Source of the DNA: Sphingomonas sp. Y57
Lineage (GTDB): Bacteria; Pseudomonadota; Alphaproteobacteria; Sphingomonadales; Sphingomonadaceae
Length of the DNA: 33,381 nucleotides
Reading direction: 5' to 3'
NCBI RefSeq assembly: GCF_001015195.1
Contig: NZ_LDES01000122.1
Coordinates: 1 to 33,381 of the forward strand
A program made the position numbers and the translations under genes. Each line of letters begins with the position of its first letter. Position 1 is the stretch's first letter. A model generated the notes under the pieces. That model was not told the DNA's origin, did no database searches, and saw only the letters and a program-made list of their open reading frames with translations. This document shows positions 15,989 through 24,513 of this stretch, piece after piece.

Positions 15989-16017
15989 ATTATGTATGCA
16001 TTTTTGTAGACATGCAA
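15989..16017 (-). promoter_or_regulatory. Oxidase promoter with embedded TGTATGCA operator candidate
   Basis: On the minus strand TTGCAT (16017-16012), a 17-base spacer and CATAAT (15994-15989) make a plausible promoter. TGTATGCA (plus strand 15993-16000) covers the end of the spacer and the first bases of the -10 box. A related GACATGCA lies at 16009-16016. The predicted start near 15982 leaves a short leader holding the ribosome binding site. The divergent gntR gene begins at 16080. Confidence 0.6.
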
Positions 16018-16079
16018 GTCTATCGATGCTGAATGCAGAAGCTCTTGGCCGGCGGGACTTTCTTGGGTAAACGCGCACA

Positions 16080-16757
16080 ATGAAAAATATGGGAGCCCAA
16101 GGGGCGGGTGCCGATCAGGATGCCTCCGCCGCCTCACGCGTGAATTTCATTGTCGATGCCATCGTGGAAGGTGTGTTGAAGGGCCATTTCGTGCCCGGCC
16201 AACGCCTGATTGCCGCTGATCTTGCCGAGGAATATGGTGTCAGCCGCGCGCCTGTCCGGGAAGCGCTGCACGTTCTGGCGGGCGAAGGCGTGGTCGAGCT
16301 GATTGCCAATCGCGGCGCTCGGATCCGCAAGCTGGGCGCAGAAGAGCTCTTCAACTTTCTCGAGTTCACCGAAGCGCTTCTAGCCGTCGGTGTCCGGCGC
16401 GTGAGCAGCAGAAAACTTTCGCGAGATGAGATAAAAGCGATTGAAGCGGCCTTCAAGGGTATAGAGGAGCAGTGTGGGCGGAAGAATGCACGCGATTTGC
16501 TTCCGGCCCTTCACCACTATCATTCGGTAATAAACCGCTTTTCCGGGAACGATTTCGTCGAGTTTTTCTATAATCGCCCCTATATAAGATTCTATACGTC
16601 CTTGATCCACGAAATTGCTCCCGGAAATAACTGGGAGCAGTTCATCAACAATTACCGCCTGATCCATTCGACCATCCTTGCGGGTGACGAGCACACGGCC
16701 GTGGCGACCTTCGTCGCCCATATCCGGTGGGTGCTGCGGATGATGCGCGCCGCCTGA
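16080..16757 (+). CDS. GntR family transcriptional regulator, FCD (FadR) subfamily
   Basis: A 225-residue regulator. Residues 20-85 are the winged helix: VDAIVEGVLKGHFVPGQRL, DLAEEYGVSRAPVREALHVL, then VELIANRGARI. The rest is an all-helical FCD effector domain, with histidines in LHHYHSVINRFSGND, RLIHSTIL and FVAHIRWVLRMM placed as in members that bind a metal and an organic acid. Most FCD regulators repress catabolic operons and release DNA on binding the substrate or an intermediate. No strong ribosome binding site is seen; ATG at 16080 or 16089 is possible. It is divergent from the FAD oxidase and is the only regulator in the cluster, so it is the probable reader of TGTATGCA. Confidence 0.92.
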   Translation: MKNMGAQGAGADQDASAASRVNFIVDAIVEGVLKGHFVPGQRLIAADLAEEYGVSRAPVREALHVLAGEGVVELIANRGARIRKLGAEELFNFLEFTEALLAVGVRRVSSRKLSRDEIKAIEAAFKGIEEQCGRKNARDLLPALHHYHSVINRFSGNDFVEFFYNRPYIRFYTSLIHEIAPGNNWEQFINNYRLIHSTILAGDEHTAVATFVAHIRWVLRMMRAA

Positions 16758-16899
16758 CCAATCCGCCGCCGCCTCACCGCAGGGATCGACGGCCCTTCAC
16801 ATGATGGCGATCAGTTGAGATCGTGCTGGTGCAGGGGGAGTTCGACTGCCGGGGCCTGCCGGCTGTCCGCCGGCCCGGCGTGGCGCGCCGTCGGGCGAG

Positions 16900-16977
<78 letters not shown>

Positions 16978-17083
16978 ACGCCGCGTCGCTATAGGGGCGT
17001 CGTCGCATCCGCACAATCGTTTAGGCGACCGGGCGATGACAGGGGCATCGCGGCCCGCTAAGCATCGGGCGGAAAGGTAGCAC

Positions 17084-17722
17084 ATGAAACTGTACAGCTA
17101 TTTCCGCTCGTCGGCCGCCTATCGCGTCCGCATCGCCCTCAACCTCAAGGGTATCGCCGCAGACCAGCAGGCGGTCCACCTGGTCCAACCCGATCCGCTG
17201 CCCGCATTCCGGCGCGACGTTAGCCCGCAGGGGTTGGTGCCGGCGATCGAGGGCGAGGACGGGCTGATCGTGCAGTCCGTCGCGATCATGGAATATCTGG
17301 AGGAGCGCCAGCCCGATCCGCCGCTGCTCCCGGCGGGCCTGGCGGAACGGGCCTATGTCCGCGGCGCGGCATTGCTGGTCGCCTGCGACATCCATCCGCT
17401 CGCGAACCTGCGCGTGCTGCGCTACCTCAAGCGCGAGCTGGGCCATGACCAGGACGAGGTCGACGCCTGGTATCGCCACTGGGTGGAGGATGGGCTTGGC
17501 CGGCTGGAGGCGTTCGTCGCCGGCAGCGGGCGGAGCGGACACTTTGTCTACGGCGATGCGCCGACCATGGCCGATTGCTGCCTGGTGCCACAGCTGTTCA
17601 ATGCGCGGCGGGTGAACTGCGCGATCGACGCGTTTCCCACCCTGCTCGCCATCGATGCGCGGTGCGCCGAGCTGGAGGCGTTCCGGAACGCGCATCCGTC
17701 GGTCCAGCCCGACGCCGAATGA
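17084..17722 (+). CDS. maiA: Maleylacetoacetate isomerase (zeta-class glutathione transferase)
   Basis: A 212-residue GST-fold enzyme that isomerises maleylacetoacetate to fumarylacetoacetate with glutathione, in tyrosine/homogentisate breakdown. The N-terminal thioredoxin-like domain carries the zeta-class SSAAYRVRIALNLKG active-site motif (residues 8-22), followed by SPQGLVPAIEG and the gamma-glutamyl-binding QSVAIMEYLEE. The C-terminal helical domain has the typical GDAPTMADCCLVPQLFNARR. No other homogentisate-pathway gene is in the window, so a role in another gentisate-like pathway is possible. It lies about 100 bases from the divergent tRNA-Pro and overlaps the next gene by 4 bases (ATGA). 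Confidence 0.92.
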   Translation: MKLYSYFRSSAAYRVRIALNLKGIAADQQAVHLVQPDPLPAFRRDVSPQGLVPAIEGEDGLIVQSVAIMEYLEERQPDPPLLPAGLAERAYVRGAALLVACDIHPLANLRVLRYLKRELGHDQDEVDAWYRHWVEDGLGRLEAFVAGSGRSGHFVYGDAPTMADCCLVPQLFNARRVNCAIDAFPTLLAIDARCAELEAFRNAHPSVQPDAE

Positions 17723-18657
17723 ACGGGGCCGGGGGCGACGCGGCGGCCGTCCCGATTCTCGATCCGTCGGCACTGGGGCAGGCGGACTGGGCGGCGGCGG
17801 ACCTGATCGTCAACGGATCGGCGCGGGCGGCGCTCGACGCGATGCCGGCCGGATCGGCGCATGTCGCGGTGACCAGCCCGCCCTATTTCGGCCAGCGCGA
17901 CTATGGCGTCGACGGCCAGATCGGCCTCGAGCCGGACCCCGACGCCTATGTCGGGGCATTGGTCGCCGTATTCCGCGCGCTGCGCCGGGTGCTCCGCGAC
18001 GACGGGACGCTGTGGCTGAACCTCGGCGACAAATATGTCGGCGGCGCACTGCTCGGCATGCCCTGGCGGGTCGCACTGGCGCTGGTCGCGGACGGCTGGC
18101 GGCTCCGTTCGGACATCGTCTGGCACAAGCCCAACGCGATGCCGCATTCGAACAAGCGGCGGCCGACCCACGACCATGAATATGTCTTCCTGTTCTCCAA
18201 GACCGACGATTATCGCTACGATGCCGACGCGATCCGCGAGCCGCACCGCACCTTGGGCCCGGACAGCCGCATGCGCGGCGGGCGCGGCCATTTCGGCCGG
18301 CGCGGGGGCACGCCCGAGCAGGGCAAGAACAGCGGCGACGCCAACCTCCATGACGGCCGCTGGGACCAGGCCTTCCATCCGCTGGGGCGCAACCGGCGGA
18401 CCGTCTGGTCGGTGCCGCTCGGCAAATATCGCGATGCGCATTTCGCCGTCTTCCCGCCCGCGCTGATCACGCCCTGCATCCGCGCCGGCTGCCCAGAGGG
18501 CGGGATCGTCCTCGATCCCTTCTTCGGCGCCGGCACGACCGGCCTCGTCGCGCGGGCCGAGGACCGACGCTTCGTCGGTATCGAGATCAATCCCGATTAT
18601 TGCATCATGGCGCGCGACCGCATCCTGGCAGGTCGGGAGGCCCGGAGCGCGACATAG
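17719..18657 (+). CDS. Site-specific DNA methyltransferase (N4-cytosine/N6-adenine type), orphan
   Basis: A 312-residue enzyme with the permuted order of beta-class amino-methyltransferases. The catalytic motif TSPPYFGQRDYG (about 52-63) is near the N-terminus and the SAM-binding motif DPFFGAGTTGLVA near the C-terminus, followed by FVGIEINPDY. TSPPY, rather than DPPY, leans toward N4-cytosine methylation. The middle (WHKPNAMPHSNKRRPTHDHEY, then VFLFSK) is typical of this family. No restriction endonuclease lies next to it, so it is a solitary enzyme with a regulatory or phage-derived role. ATG at 17719 overlaps the maiA stop, implying coupled translation with a metabolic gene. Confidence 0.92.
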   Translation: MNGAGGDAAAVPILDPSALGQADWAAADLIVNGSARAALDAMPAGSAHVAVTSPPYFGQRDYGVDGQIGLEPDPDAYVGALVAVFRALRRVLRDDGTLWLNLGDKYVGGALLGMPWRVALALVADGWRLRSDIVWHKPNAMPHSNKRRPTHDHEYVFLFSKTDDYRYDADAIREPHRTLGPDSRMRGGRGHFGRRGGTPEQGKNSGDANLHDGRWDQAFHPLGRNRRTVWSVPLGKYRDAHFAVFPPALITPCIRAGCPEGGIVLDPFFGAGTTGLVARAEDRRFVGIEINPDYCIMARDRILAGREARSAT

Positions 18658-18737
18658 TCCGAACAGACGATGCCGGCCCCGCGCCCGCCAGTAGATTCGC
18701 TTCCTGCTGCCCGACACAGGCAAGGAGAGCGGATGAC

Positions 18738-18839
18738 ATGAAATTCCCGATCACCCATCCGGGGCGGATGGACGTCAGGCGTTCCGAAGGGGAAGGGCTC
18801 CGTCTTCGGGGGCAGCAGGCGGGGGGACACGCGCGATGA
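18738..18839 (+). CDS. Possible 33-codon leader ORF ahead of the SDR gene
   Basis: A short frame from ATG 18738 has AAGGAG about 10 bases upstream and ends with a TGA that overlaps the SDR start (ATGA). The peptide (MKFPITHPGRMDVRRSEGEG and onward) matches nothing I know. The overlap suggests a coupling leader, but chance is a fair alternative. Confidence 0.25.
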   Translation: MKFPITHPGRMDVRRSEGEGLRLRGQQAGGHAR

Positions 18840-19603
18840 GCGGGGGCAGCTTCGACGGCAAGGTCGCCCTCGTCACCGGTGGCGGATCGGGGATCGGACG
18901 GGCCGCCGCCAGGCGTCTCGCCGTCGAGGGGGCCGCGGTGGTCATCGCTGACCTCGACGGCGAGCGCGCGGCCGGCACGGCGGCGCTGGTGCGGGAAGCC
19001 GGCGGCCGCGCGACGGCGATGACCGCGGACATCGCGAGCGAGGCCGACAACCGGGCCATGTTCGACGCCGCCGAGCGCGACTATGGAGGGATCGACCATG
19101 CGTTTCTCAACGCGGGCACGCTGCAACCCTATATGCCCTTCGATGAGGTGACGACGGCGCTGTTCGACCGGCTGATGGCGGTCAACCTGCGCGGCACCTT
19201 CCTGGGCCTGCAACTTGCGCTTGCGCGGCTGCGTCCGGGCGGGGCCTGCGTCGTCACGGCCTCCGCCGCCGGCCTGATCGGCTTCTCCGAGGCTGCGGCC
19301 TACGCCACGTCGAAGCATGGGCTCGTCGGGCTCGTCCGTTCGGCCGCGCGCGCCTTCGCCGACAAGGGGTTGCGCGTCAACGCCGTCTGCCCCGGCATGG
19401 TGCTGACCCCGATGAACGGGCGCGAGCAGGATGACCGGCTCGTCGAGGACCTTTCGGATCCAGGCTATCGGGGCGGCCTTTCCGCGCAACATATAGCGGA
19501 GGTGGCGCTGTTCCTGATGTCGCGCCGCGCCGCGGGCATCAATGGACAGGCACAGCTGGTGGATTCGGCTCTCCTGTCGTCCTTTCCGCCTTTGGCGCGT
19601 TAG
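18836..19603 (+). CDS. Short-chain dehydrogenase/reductase (SDR)
   Basis: A 255-residue classical SDR. The cofactor motif is VTGGGSGIGRAAARRL (TGxxxGxG), with ADLDGERA after strand 2 suggesting NAD preference. FLNAGT is the variant of the NNAG motif. The catalytic set is visible as Ser in VVTASAAGLIGF, then Tyr and Lys in YATSKHGLVGL, followed by RVNAVCPGMVLTPM. It would oxidise an alcohol or reduce a ketone; the substrate cannot be read from the sequence. It starts 178 bases after the DNA methyltransferase gene and converges with the LuxR-type gene. GGGGGGA 6 bases upstream supports the start. Confidence 0.92.
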   Translation: MSGGSFDGKVALVTGGGSGIGRAAARRLAVEGAAVVIADLDGERAAGTAALVREAGGRATAMTADIASEADNRAMFDAAERDYGGIDHAFLNAGTLQPYMPFDEVTTALFDRLMAVNLRGTFLGLQLALARLRPGGACVVTASAAGLIGFSEAAAYATSKHGLVGLVRSAARAFADKGLRVNAVCPGMVLTPMNGREQDDRLVEDLSDPGYRGGLSAQHIAEVALFLMSRRAAGINGQAQLVDSALLSSFPPLAR

Positions 19604-19639
19604 GGAGCGGGCCTGGACGGGCCGAGGCCCGAACCATAT

Positions 19640-19666
19640 GCGGAGCCAGCCCCCGCCAGGCTCCGC
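19640..19666. terminator. 8-bp hairpin between convergent SDR and luxR-type genes
   Basis: GCGGAGCC and GGCTCCGC form an 8-bp stem with an 11-base loop, directly next to the minus-strand stop at 19668. There is no T-run. A role in ending both transcripts is likely but not shown. Confidence 0.45.
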
Positions 19667-19667
19667 G

Positions 19668-20750
19668 TCACGCCAGCAGCGCGACGCTGTCGAGGACGAC
19701 GCGGACCAGGTCGCCCTGGCCGCGCGTGCCCGTCTTGGCGTAGATTCGCTTCGAATAGTTGCGCGCGGTCTCCAGTGAGAGGCGGAGCGTCGCTGCGGCT
19801 TCGGCGATGGACCGGCCCCGCGCGAGGGCCAGTGCGAGCGCGGCCTCGCTGGTGGATAGTCCGTAGCGCCCGGCGAGCAGCCGGGCATGGCGGTTGTCCA
19901 GCGTGCGCGGCAGCCGCGCCACGGCGGCACAGGCCGGCATGACGGGCGCCGTCAGCGGCTTCTCCGTGATCGGCAGGGCGATCAGCGCGCCGTCGTCATC
20001 GTCGTCGAGCGGGGCAAGTTGCGGTGTCGTATCGGGTTGCGCGGCGAACAGCTCCGCGAGCCGGACCAGCCGGCGCTCGGCCTCGACCGATCCCGCGCTT
20101 ATTCGCGCGCCGGTGGCGGACAGCATGGGGCCGGCGGCCGAGGAGGAGAGCTGCACCGCTCCGTCGCTGCCGAGCACAGCCCAGGCGAGCCCGGCGCGGC
20201 GCAATATGTCCTCGCTGACATGCGCGCGCAGCCTTTCGCGCTCCAGCACCGCGAAGTTTCGCAGGGCGATCGACAGATGCGGTTGCAGCGCGGCGAGGAT
20301 GGCACTGTCCGACGCGCTGAAATTATCCTTGTCGCGCAGCAGCACCGCCCAGGCGCTCGCCCCTCCGGGCTCGGTCACGCGCATGAAGCGGCCGTGGCCG
20401 ACGCCGATGCGGCTGAGATATTCTGCACGGAAGCGGTCGTGGCGCGGATCGGTCGGATCGATCAGCTCCTCCGGCGAATAGACCCGGCCGGGGCGGAGCC
20501 GATCATAGGGAATAGGGTCGAGGCGCGCGAGCTCCTCCAGCTCCTGCGCCCGGGAGCGGACGTCGCGGCCGGCATGGACCTGGGTGGCACGGTGGATGGG
20601 CGCCTGTCCCTGCGAGAAGATCAGCGAGGCATAGTCGGCCCGTGTCCGGCGACGGAGGCGTTCGAGGAAACTGCCCCAGCGCGGCGTCTCGTGCAGCCCG
20701 TCGTGCAGGGCCGTGAGCAGCTCCATCTCATCGGTACGGGTCAGCGCCAT
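19668..20750 (-). CDS. LuxR-type helix-turn-helix transcriptional regulator
   Basis: A 360-residue protein with a C-terminal LuxR/GerE DNA-binding domain: YGLSTSEAALALALARGRSI, EAAATLRLSLETARNYSKRI and YAKTGTRGQGDLVRVVL. The N-terminal 200 residues resemble a GAF/PAS-like sensor (WGSFLERLRRRTRADYASLI; SASDSAILAALQPHLSIALR) rather than an acyl-homoserine-lactone domain or a receiver. An acidic DDDDD run lies in the linker. ATG at 20750 is chosen because GGGAGG lies 5 bases upstream; a longer frame to 20813 runs over the promoter. It is divergent from cysD with 78 bases between them, so control of sulfur assimilation is possible but unproven. Confidence 0.9.
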   Translation of the reverse strand: MALTRTDEMELLTALHDGLHETPRWGSFLERLRRRTRADYASLIFSQGQAPIHRATQVHAGRDVRSRAQELEELARLDPIPYDRLRPGRVYSPEELIDPTDPRHDRFRAEYLSRIGVGHGRFMRVTEPGGASAWAVLLRDKDNFSASDSAILAALQPHLSIALRNFAVLERERLRAHVSEDILRRAGLAWAVLGSDGAVQLSSSAAGPMLSATGARISAGSVEAERRLVRLAELFAAQPDTTPQLAPLDDDDDGALIALPITEKPLTAPVMPACAAVARLPRTLDNRHARLLAGRYGLSTSEAALALALARGRSIAEAAATLRLSLETARNYSKRIYAKTGTRGQGDLVRVVLDSVALLA

Positions 20751-20754
20751 ATTG

Positions 20755-20770
20755 CCTCCCATATGGGAGG
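20755..20770. promoter_or_regulatory. 16-bp perfect palindrome over the luxR-type ribosome binding site
   Basis: CCTCCCATATGGGAGG is its own reverse complement. Its left arm is the GGGAGG ribosome binding site of the minus-strand regulator. It could be an operator for the divergent pair of promoters, or an RNA hairpin that hides the ribosome binding site. Confidence 0.55.
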
Positions 20771-20828
20771 TTCGACGGCATGTCAGCCCTTTAGATAGGG
20801 CGGCGAACGACAATCAGAGGATTCGCCG

Positions 20829-21743
20829 ATGGTCGCCGACCCCAAGACCCTGACCCATCTCGAACGGCTCGAGGCCGAGAGCATCCACATCCTGCGCGAG
20901 GTTGTCGCAGAGTGCGAGAAGCCGGTGATGCTCTATTCGGTGGGCAAGGATTCGGCGGTGATGCTGCACCTCGCCCGCAAGGCCTTCTATCCGTCGCCGC
21001 CGCCTTTCCCGCTGCTGCATGTCGACACGACCTGGAAGTTCCGGGCGATGTACGAGCTGCGCGACCGGATGGCGCGCGAGAGCGGCATGGAACTGCTCGT
21101 CTACCATAACCCCGAGGCGCAGGAGCGGGGGATCAACCCGTTCGATCATGGCGCGCTCCACACCGACATGTGGAAGACCGAGGGGCTGAAGCAGGCGCTC
21201 GACAAATATGGCTTCGACGCGGCGTTCGGCGGCGCGCGGCGCGACGAGGAGAAAAGCCGCGCCAAGGAACGCGTGTTCAGCTTCCGCTCGGCCAACCACC
21301 GCTGGGACCCGAAGAACCAGCGGCCCGAGCTGTGGAACCTCTACAATGCCCGCAAGAACAAGGGCGAGAGCATCCGGGTGTTCCCGATCTCGAATTGGAC
21401 CGAACTCGACATCTGGCAATATATCCAGCTCAACGACGTGCCGATCGTGCCGCTGTATTTCGCGGACAAGCGCCCGACGGTGGAACGCGACGGCATGCTG
21501 CTGATGGTCGACGACGACCGCTTCCCGCTCAAACCCGGCGAGGTCCCGGTCGAGCGCTCGATCCGCTTCCGCACGCTCGGCTGCTACCCGCTGACCGGCG
21601 CGGTCGAGAGCGAGGCGAAGACGCTGAGCGAGGTGATCCAGGAGACGCTGCTGACAACGACATCCGAACGGCAGGGCCGCGCGATCGACAAGGATGCCGG
21701 CGGCGCCGGCATGGAGAAGAAGAAGCAGGAGGGCTATTTCTGA
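20829..21743 (+). CDS. cysD: Sulfate adenylyltransferase subunit 2 (CysD)
   Basis: A 304-residue PP-loop ATP pyrophosphatase. With CysN it forms adenosine 5'-phosphosulfate from sulfate and ATP, the first step of sulfate assimilation. The PP-loop is [20 protein letters not shown] at about residues 33-52. Other family segments are [48 protein letters not shown] and [15 protein letters not shown]. The C-terminus ends KKKQEGYF, as in typical CysD. It is first in the cysD-cysNC-cysQ operon; its TGA shares one base with the ATG of cysNC. Confidence 0.97.
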   Translation: MVADPKTLTHLERLEAESIHILREVVAECEKPVMLYSVGKDSAVMLHLARKAFYPSPPPFPLLHVDTTWKFRAMYELRDRMARESGMELLVYHNPEAQERGINPFDHGALHTDMWKTEGLKQALDKYGFDAAFGGARRDEEKSRAKERVFSFRSANHRWDPKNQRPELWNLYNARKNKGESIRVFPISNWTELDIWQYIQLNDVPIVPLYFADKRPTVERDGMLLMVDDDRFPLKPGEVPVERSIRFRTLGCYPLTGAVESEAKTLSEVIQETLLTTTSERQGRAIDKDAGGAGMEKKKQEGYF

Positions 21744-23665
21744 TGACGACGGTCAACGCGGCCTCCGACGCCAGCGTCTACAAGGTCGAGGCGCTCATCG
21801 CCGAGGATATCGACGCCTATCTGAAGCTCCACCAGCATAAGACGTTGCTGCGCTTCATCACCTGCGGCTCGGTCGACGACGGCAAGTCGACCCTGATCGG
21901 CCGCCTGCTCTACGATTCGAAGATGATCTTCGAGGACCAGCTCGCCGCGCTCGAGGCGGACAGCAAACGGGTCGGCACGCAGGGGCAGGAGATCGACTTC
22001 GCGCTGCTCGTCGACGGGCTCGCGGCCGAGCGAGAGCAGGGCATCACCATCGACGTCGCCTATCGCTTCTTCGGCACCGAGAAGCGCAAGTTCATCGTCG
22101 CCGACACGCCCGGGCACGAACAATATACCCGCAACATGGTGACCGGCGCCTCCACCGCCGACCTTGCGGTGATCCTGATCGATGCGCGCAAGGGCGTGCT
22201 GACCCAGACGCGGCGGCACAGCTATCTCGCGCACCTGATCGGCATCCGTCACATCGTGCTGGCGGTGAACAAGATGGACCTCGTCGATTACGACCGGAAG
22301 GTGTTCGACGATATCGTCGCCGACTATCGCGCCTTCGCCGAATCGATCGGCATCCGCGATTTCGTCGCCATGCCCATCTCTGGCTTCAAGGGCGACAACA
22401 TCACCGGGCTCTCGCCCAACACGCCCTGGTATGAGGGGCCGGCGCTGATGGAGCATCTCGAGACCGTCGAGGTCGACCAGGTCTCCGATCAGGCCAAGCC
22501 GTTCCGCATGCCGGTGCAGTGGGTGAACCGGCCCAATCTCGACTTCCGCGGCTTTTCGGGCCTGATCGCGGCCGGCACGGTGAAGGCCGGCGACCAGGTA
22601 CGCGTGCTGCCGTCGGGCAAGACCTCGACCGTGACCCGCGTGGTGGCGATGGACGGGGATCTCGACGCCGGCGTCGCCGGCCAGTCGGTGACGATCACCC
22701 TGGCCGACGAGATCGACTGCTCGCGCGGAGACGTGCTGGCGGCGGCCGACAGCCCGCCCCAGGCCGCCGACCAGTTCGAGGCGACGATCGTCTGGATGTC
22801 GGACGAGGAGATGCTGCCCGGCCGTCCCTATTGGCTCAAGCTGGGCACGCAGACCGTGTCGGCGAGCATCCAGGCGCCCAAATATCAGGTCAACGTCAAC
22901 ACGATGGAGCATCTGGCGGCCAAGACGCTGGAGCTCAACGCGATCGGCGTCGCCAACCTGTCGACCGACCGCAACCTCGTGTTTGAGTCCTATGAGGACA
23001 GCCGGTCGCTGGGCGGCTTCATCCTGATCGACAAGATCACCAACGCCACCGTCGCGGCGGGCATGCTGCACTTCTCGCTTCGGCGCGCGCAGAACGTCCA
23101 CTGGCAGGCCACCGACATCTCGCGCGAGCATCATGCCGCGCTCAAGCACCAGAAGCCGGCCGTGCTGTGGTTCACCGGCCTGTCGGGCGCGGGCAAGTCG
23201 ACCATCGCCAACCTGGTCGAGAAGAAGCTGGCGCGGATGAACCGCCACACCTTCCTGCTCGACGGCGACAATGTCCGCCACGGCCTCAACAAGGACCTCG
23301 GCTTCACCGATGCCGACCGGGTGGAGAATATCCGCCGCGTCGGCGAGGTCGCGAAGCTGATGACCGACGCCGGCCTGATCGTCATCACCGCCTTCATCTC
23401 GCCCTTCCGGGCGGAGCGCGACATGGTGCGCGCGATGATGGCGCCCGGCGAGTTCGTCGAGGTGCATATCGACACGCCGCTGGCGGCGGCCGAGGCGCGC
23501 GACGTGAAGGGCCTTTACGCCAAGGCGCGGTCGGGCCAGCTCAAGAACTTCACCGGCATCGACAGCCCCTATGAGGCGCCCGAGGACCCCGAGATCCGCA
23601 TCGACACCACCGCCATGACCGCCGAGGAAGCGGCCGAGGCGATCGTCGCAAAGCTGATCCCGTGA
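21743..23665 (+). CDS. cysNC: Bifunctional sulfate adenylyltransferase subunit 1 / adenylylsulfate kinase (CysNC)
   Basis: A 640-residue fusion. Residues 1-450 are the CysN GTPase that drives APS formation: [20 protein letters not shown] (G1), [18 protein letters not shown] (G3) and [11 protein letters not shown] (G4), then EF-Tu-like beta-barrel domains. Residues 465-640 are the APS kinase, which phosphorylates APS to PAPS: the P-loop [11 protein letters not shown] starts near 479, followed by [15 protein letters not shown] and [13 protein letters not shown]. Fused CysNC is common in alphaproteobacteria and plants' bacterial partners. The start at 21743 overlaps the cysD stop (TGATG), and the stop overlaps the cysQ start (GTGA), so the three subunits are made together. 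Confidence 0.97.
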   Translation: MTTVNAASDASVYKVEALIAEDIDAYLKLHQHKTLLRFITCGSVDDGKSTLIGRLLYDSKMIFEDQLAALEADSKRVGTQGQEIDFALLVDGLAAEREQGITIDVAYRFFGTEKRKFIVADTPGHEQYTRNMVTGASTADLAVILIDARKGVLTQTRRHSYLAHLIGIRHIVLAVNKMDLVDYDRKVFDDIVADYRAFAESIGIRDFVAMPISGFKGDNITGLSPNTPWYEGPALMEHLETVEVDQVSDQAKPFRMPVQWVNRPNLDFRGFSGLIAAGTVKAGDQVRVLPSGKTSTVTRVVAMDGDLDAGVAGQSVTITLADEIDCSRGDVLAAADSPPQAADQFEATIVWMSDEEMLPGRPYWLKLGTQTVSASIQAPKYQVNVNTMEHLAAKTLELNAIGVANLSTDRNLVFESYEDSRSLGGFILIDKITNATVAAGMLHFSLRRAQNVHWQATDISREHHAALKHQKPAVLWFTGLSGAGKSTIANLVEKKLARMNRHTFLLDGDNVRHGLNKDLGFTDADRVENIRRVGEVAKLMTDAGLIVITAFISPFRAERDMVRAMMAPGEFVEVHIDTPLAAAEARDVKGLYAKARSGQLKNFTGIDSPYEAPEDPEIRIDTTAMTAEEAAEAIVAKLIP

Positions 23666-24408
23666 GCGCCGCGATGACCGACGCCGAGCTCGCCGCCCAT
23701 CTCGCCGACGTCGCCGGGCGCATCCTGGTCGAGGTGCGCGCCTCGGGGATGTTCCCGGCCAAGGCGCTGGGCAAGGCGGGCGACCAGACCGCCAACCAGT
23801 TCCTGTGCCACGCGCTCCGCGCGCAGCGCCCCGACGACGGGCTGCTGTCCGAGGAGGAGAAGGACGATGCCGAGCGGCTGTCCAAGGGCCGCGTCTGGAT
23901 CGTCGACCCGGTCGACGGCACCCGCGAATATGGCGAGGAGCGCGCCGACTGGGCGGTCCATGTCGGGCTTGCGATCGACGGCGTCGCGACGGTCGGCGCG
24001 GTGGCGCTGCCCGGGCTCGGCGTGGTCCTGCGGTCGGACCGGCCGCAGCCGCTGCCGCCCGCCAACCAGCCGCTCCGCATGCTCGTCAGCCGCACCCGGC
24101 CGGCGGCGGAGGCGGTCGCGGTCGCCGGACGGCTGGGCGCCGAGCTGCTGCCGATGGGATCGGCGGGGGCCAAGGCGATGGCGGTGGTGCGCGGCGAGGC
24201 CGACATCTACCTCCACACCGGCGGCCAATATGAATGGGACAGCTGCGCGCCCGTCGCGGTGGCGGCGGCGCACGGCCTGTTCTGCTCGCGGGTCGACGGA
24301 TCGCCGCTGCGCTACAACCAGCCCGACGTCTACCTGCCCGACCTGATCATCTGCCGGCCCGAGCTGGCCGACGCCGTTCTGGCCGCGGCGCGCGCCGAAG
24401 CCGCCTGA
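23662..24408 (+). CDS. cysQ: 3'(2'),5'-bisphosphate nucleotidase CysQ
   Basis: An inositol-monophosphatase-fold enzyme of about 248 residues that removes the 3' phosphate from PAP, the by-product of PAPS use, and so relieves product inhibition of sulfate assimilation. Metal-binding motifs are visible: SEEEKDD (the conserved Glu pair), [12 protein letters not shown] (DPxDGT) and [11 protein letters not shown] (the WDxxAP class signature). Start: GTG at 23662 overlaps the cysNC stop in a GTGA; ATG at 23674 is the alternative and would give 244 residues. It is last in the operon and is followed by an 8-bp hairpin. Confidence 0.93.
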   Translation: MSAAMTDAELAAHLADVAGRILVEVRASGMFPAKALGKAGDQTANQFLCHALRAQRPDDGLLSEEEKDDAERLSKGRVWIVDPVDGTREYGEERADWAVHVGLAIDGVATVGAVALPGLGVVLRSDRPQPLPPANQPLRMLVSRTRPAAEAVAVAGRLGAELLPMGSAGAKAMAVVRGEADIYLHTGGQYEWDSCAPVAVAAAHGLFCSRVDGSPLRYNQPDVYLPDLIICRPELADAVLAAARAEAA

Positions 24409-24416
24409 CCGGGGCA

Positions 24417-24441
24417 GGGCCGCTGCAGCCCGTAGCGGCCC
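24417..24441. terminator. 8-bp hairpin after the cys operon
   Basis: GGGCCGCT and AGCGGCCC pair perfectly around a 9-base loop, starting 8 bases after the cysQ stop. No T-run follows, so it may slow or protect the transcript rather than end it. Confidence 0.4.
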
Positions 24442-24513
24442 GCCGGCGGGCGCATCCGTCCCGACCGGAGATCGCCGTTGACGTGGGGCGCGGGCTCGGC
24501 CAGCAGGGTGAGG

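Noticed and set aside
21734-23467. 577-codon minus-strand frame opposite cysNC
   Set aside because: It mirrors a strongly coding, GC-rich gene and shows only His/Arg/Asp-rich shadow sequence.
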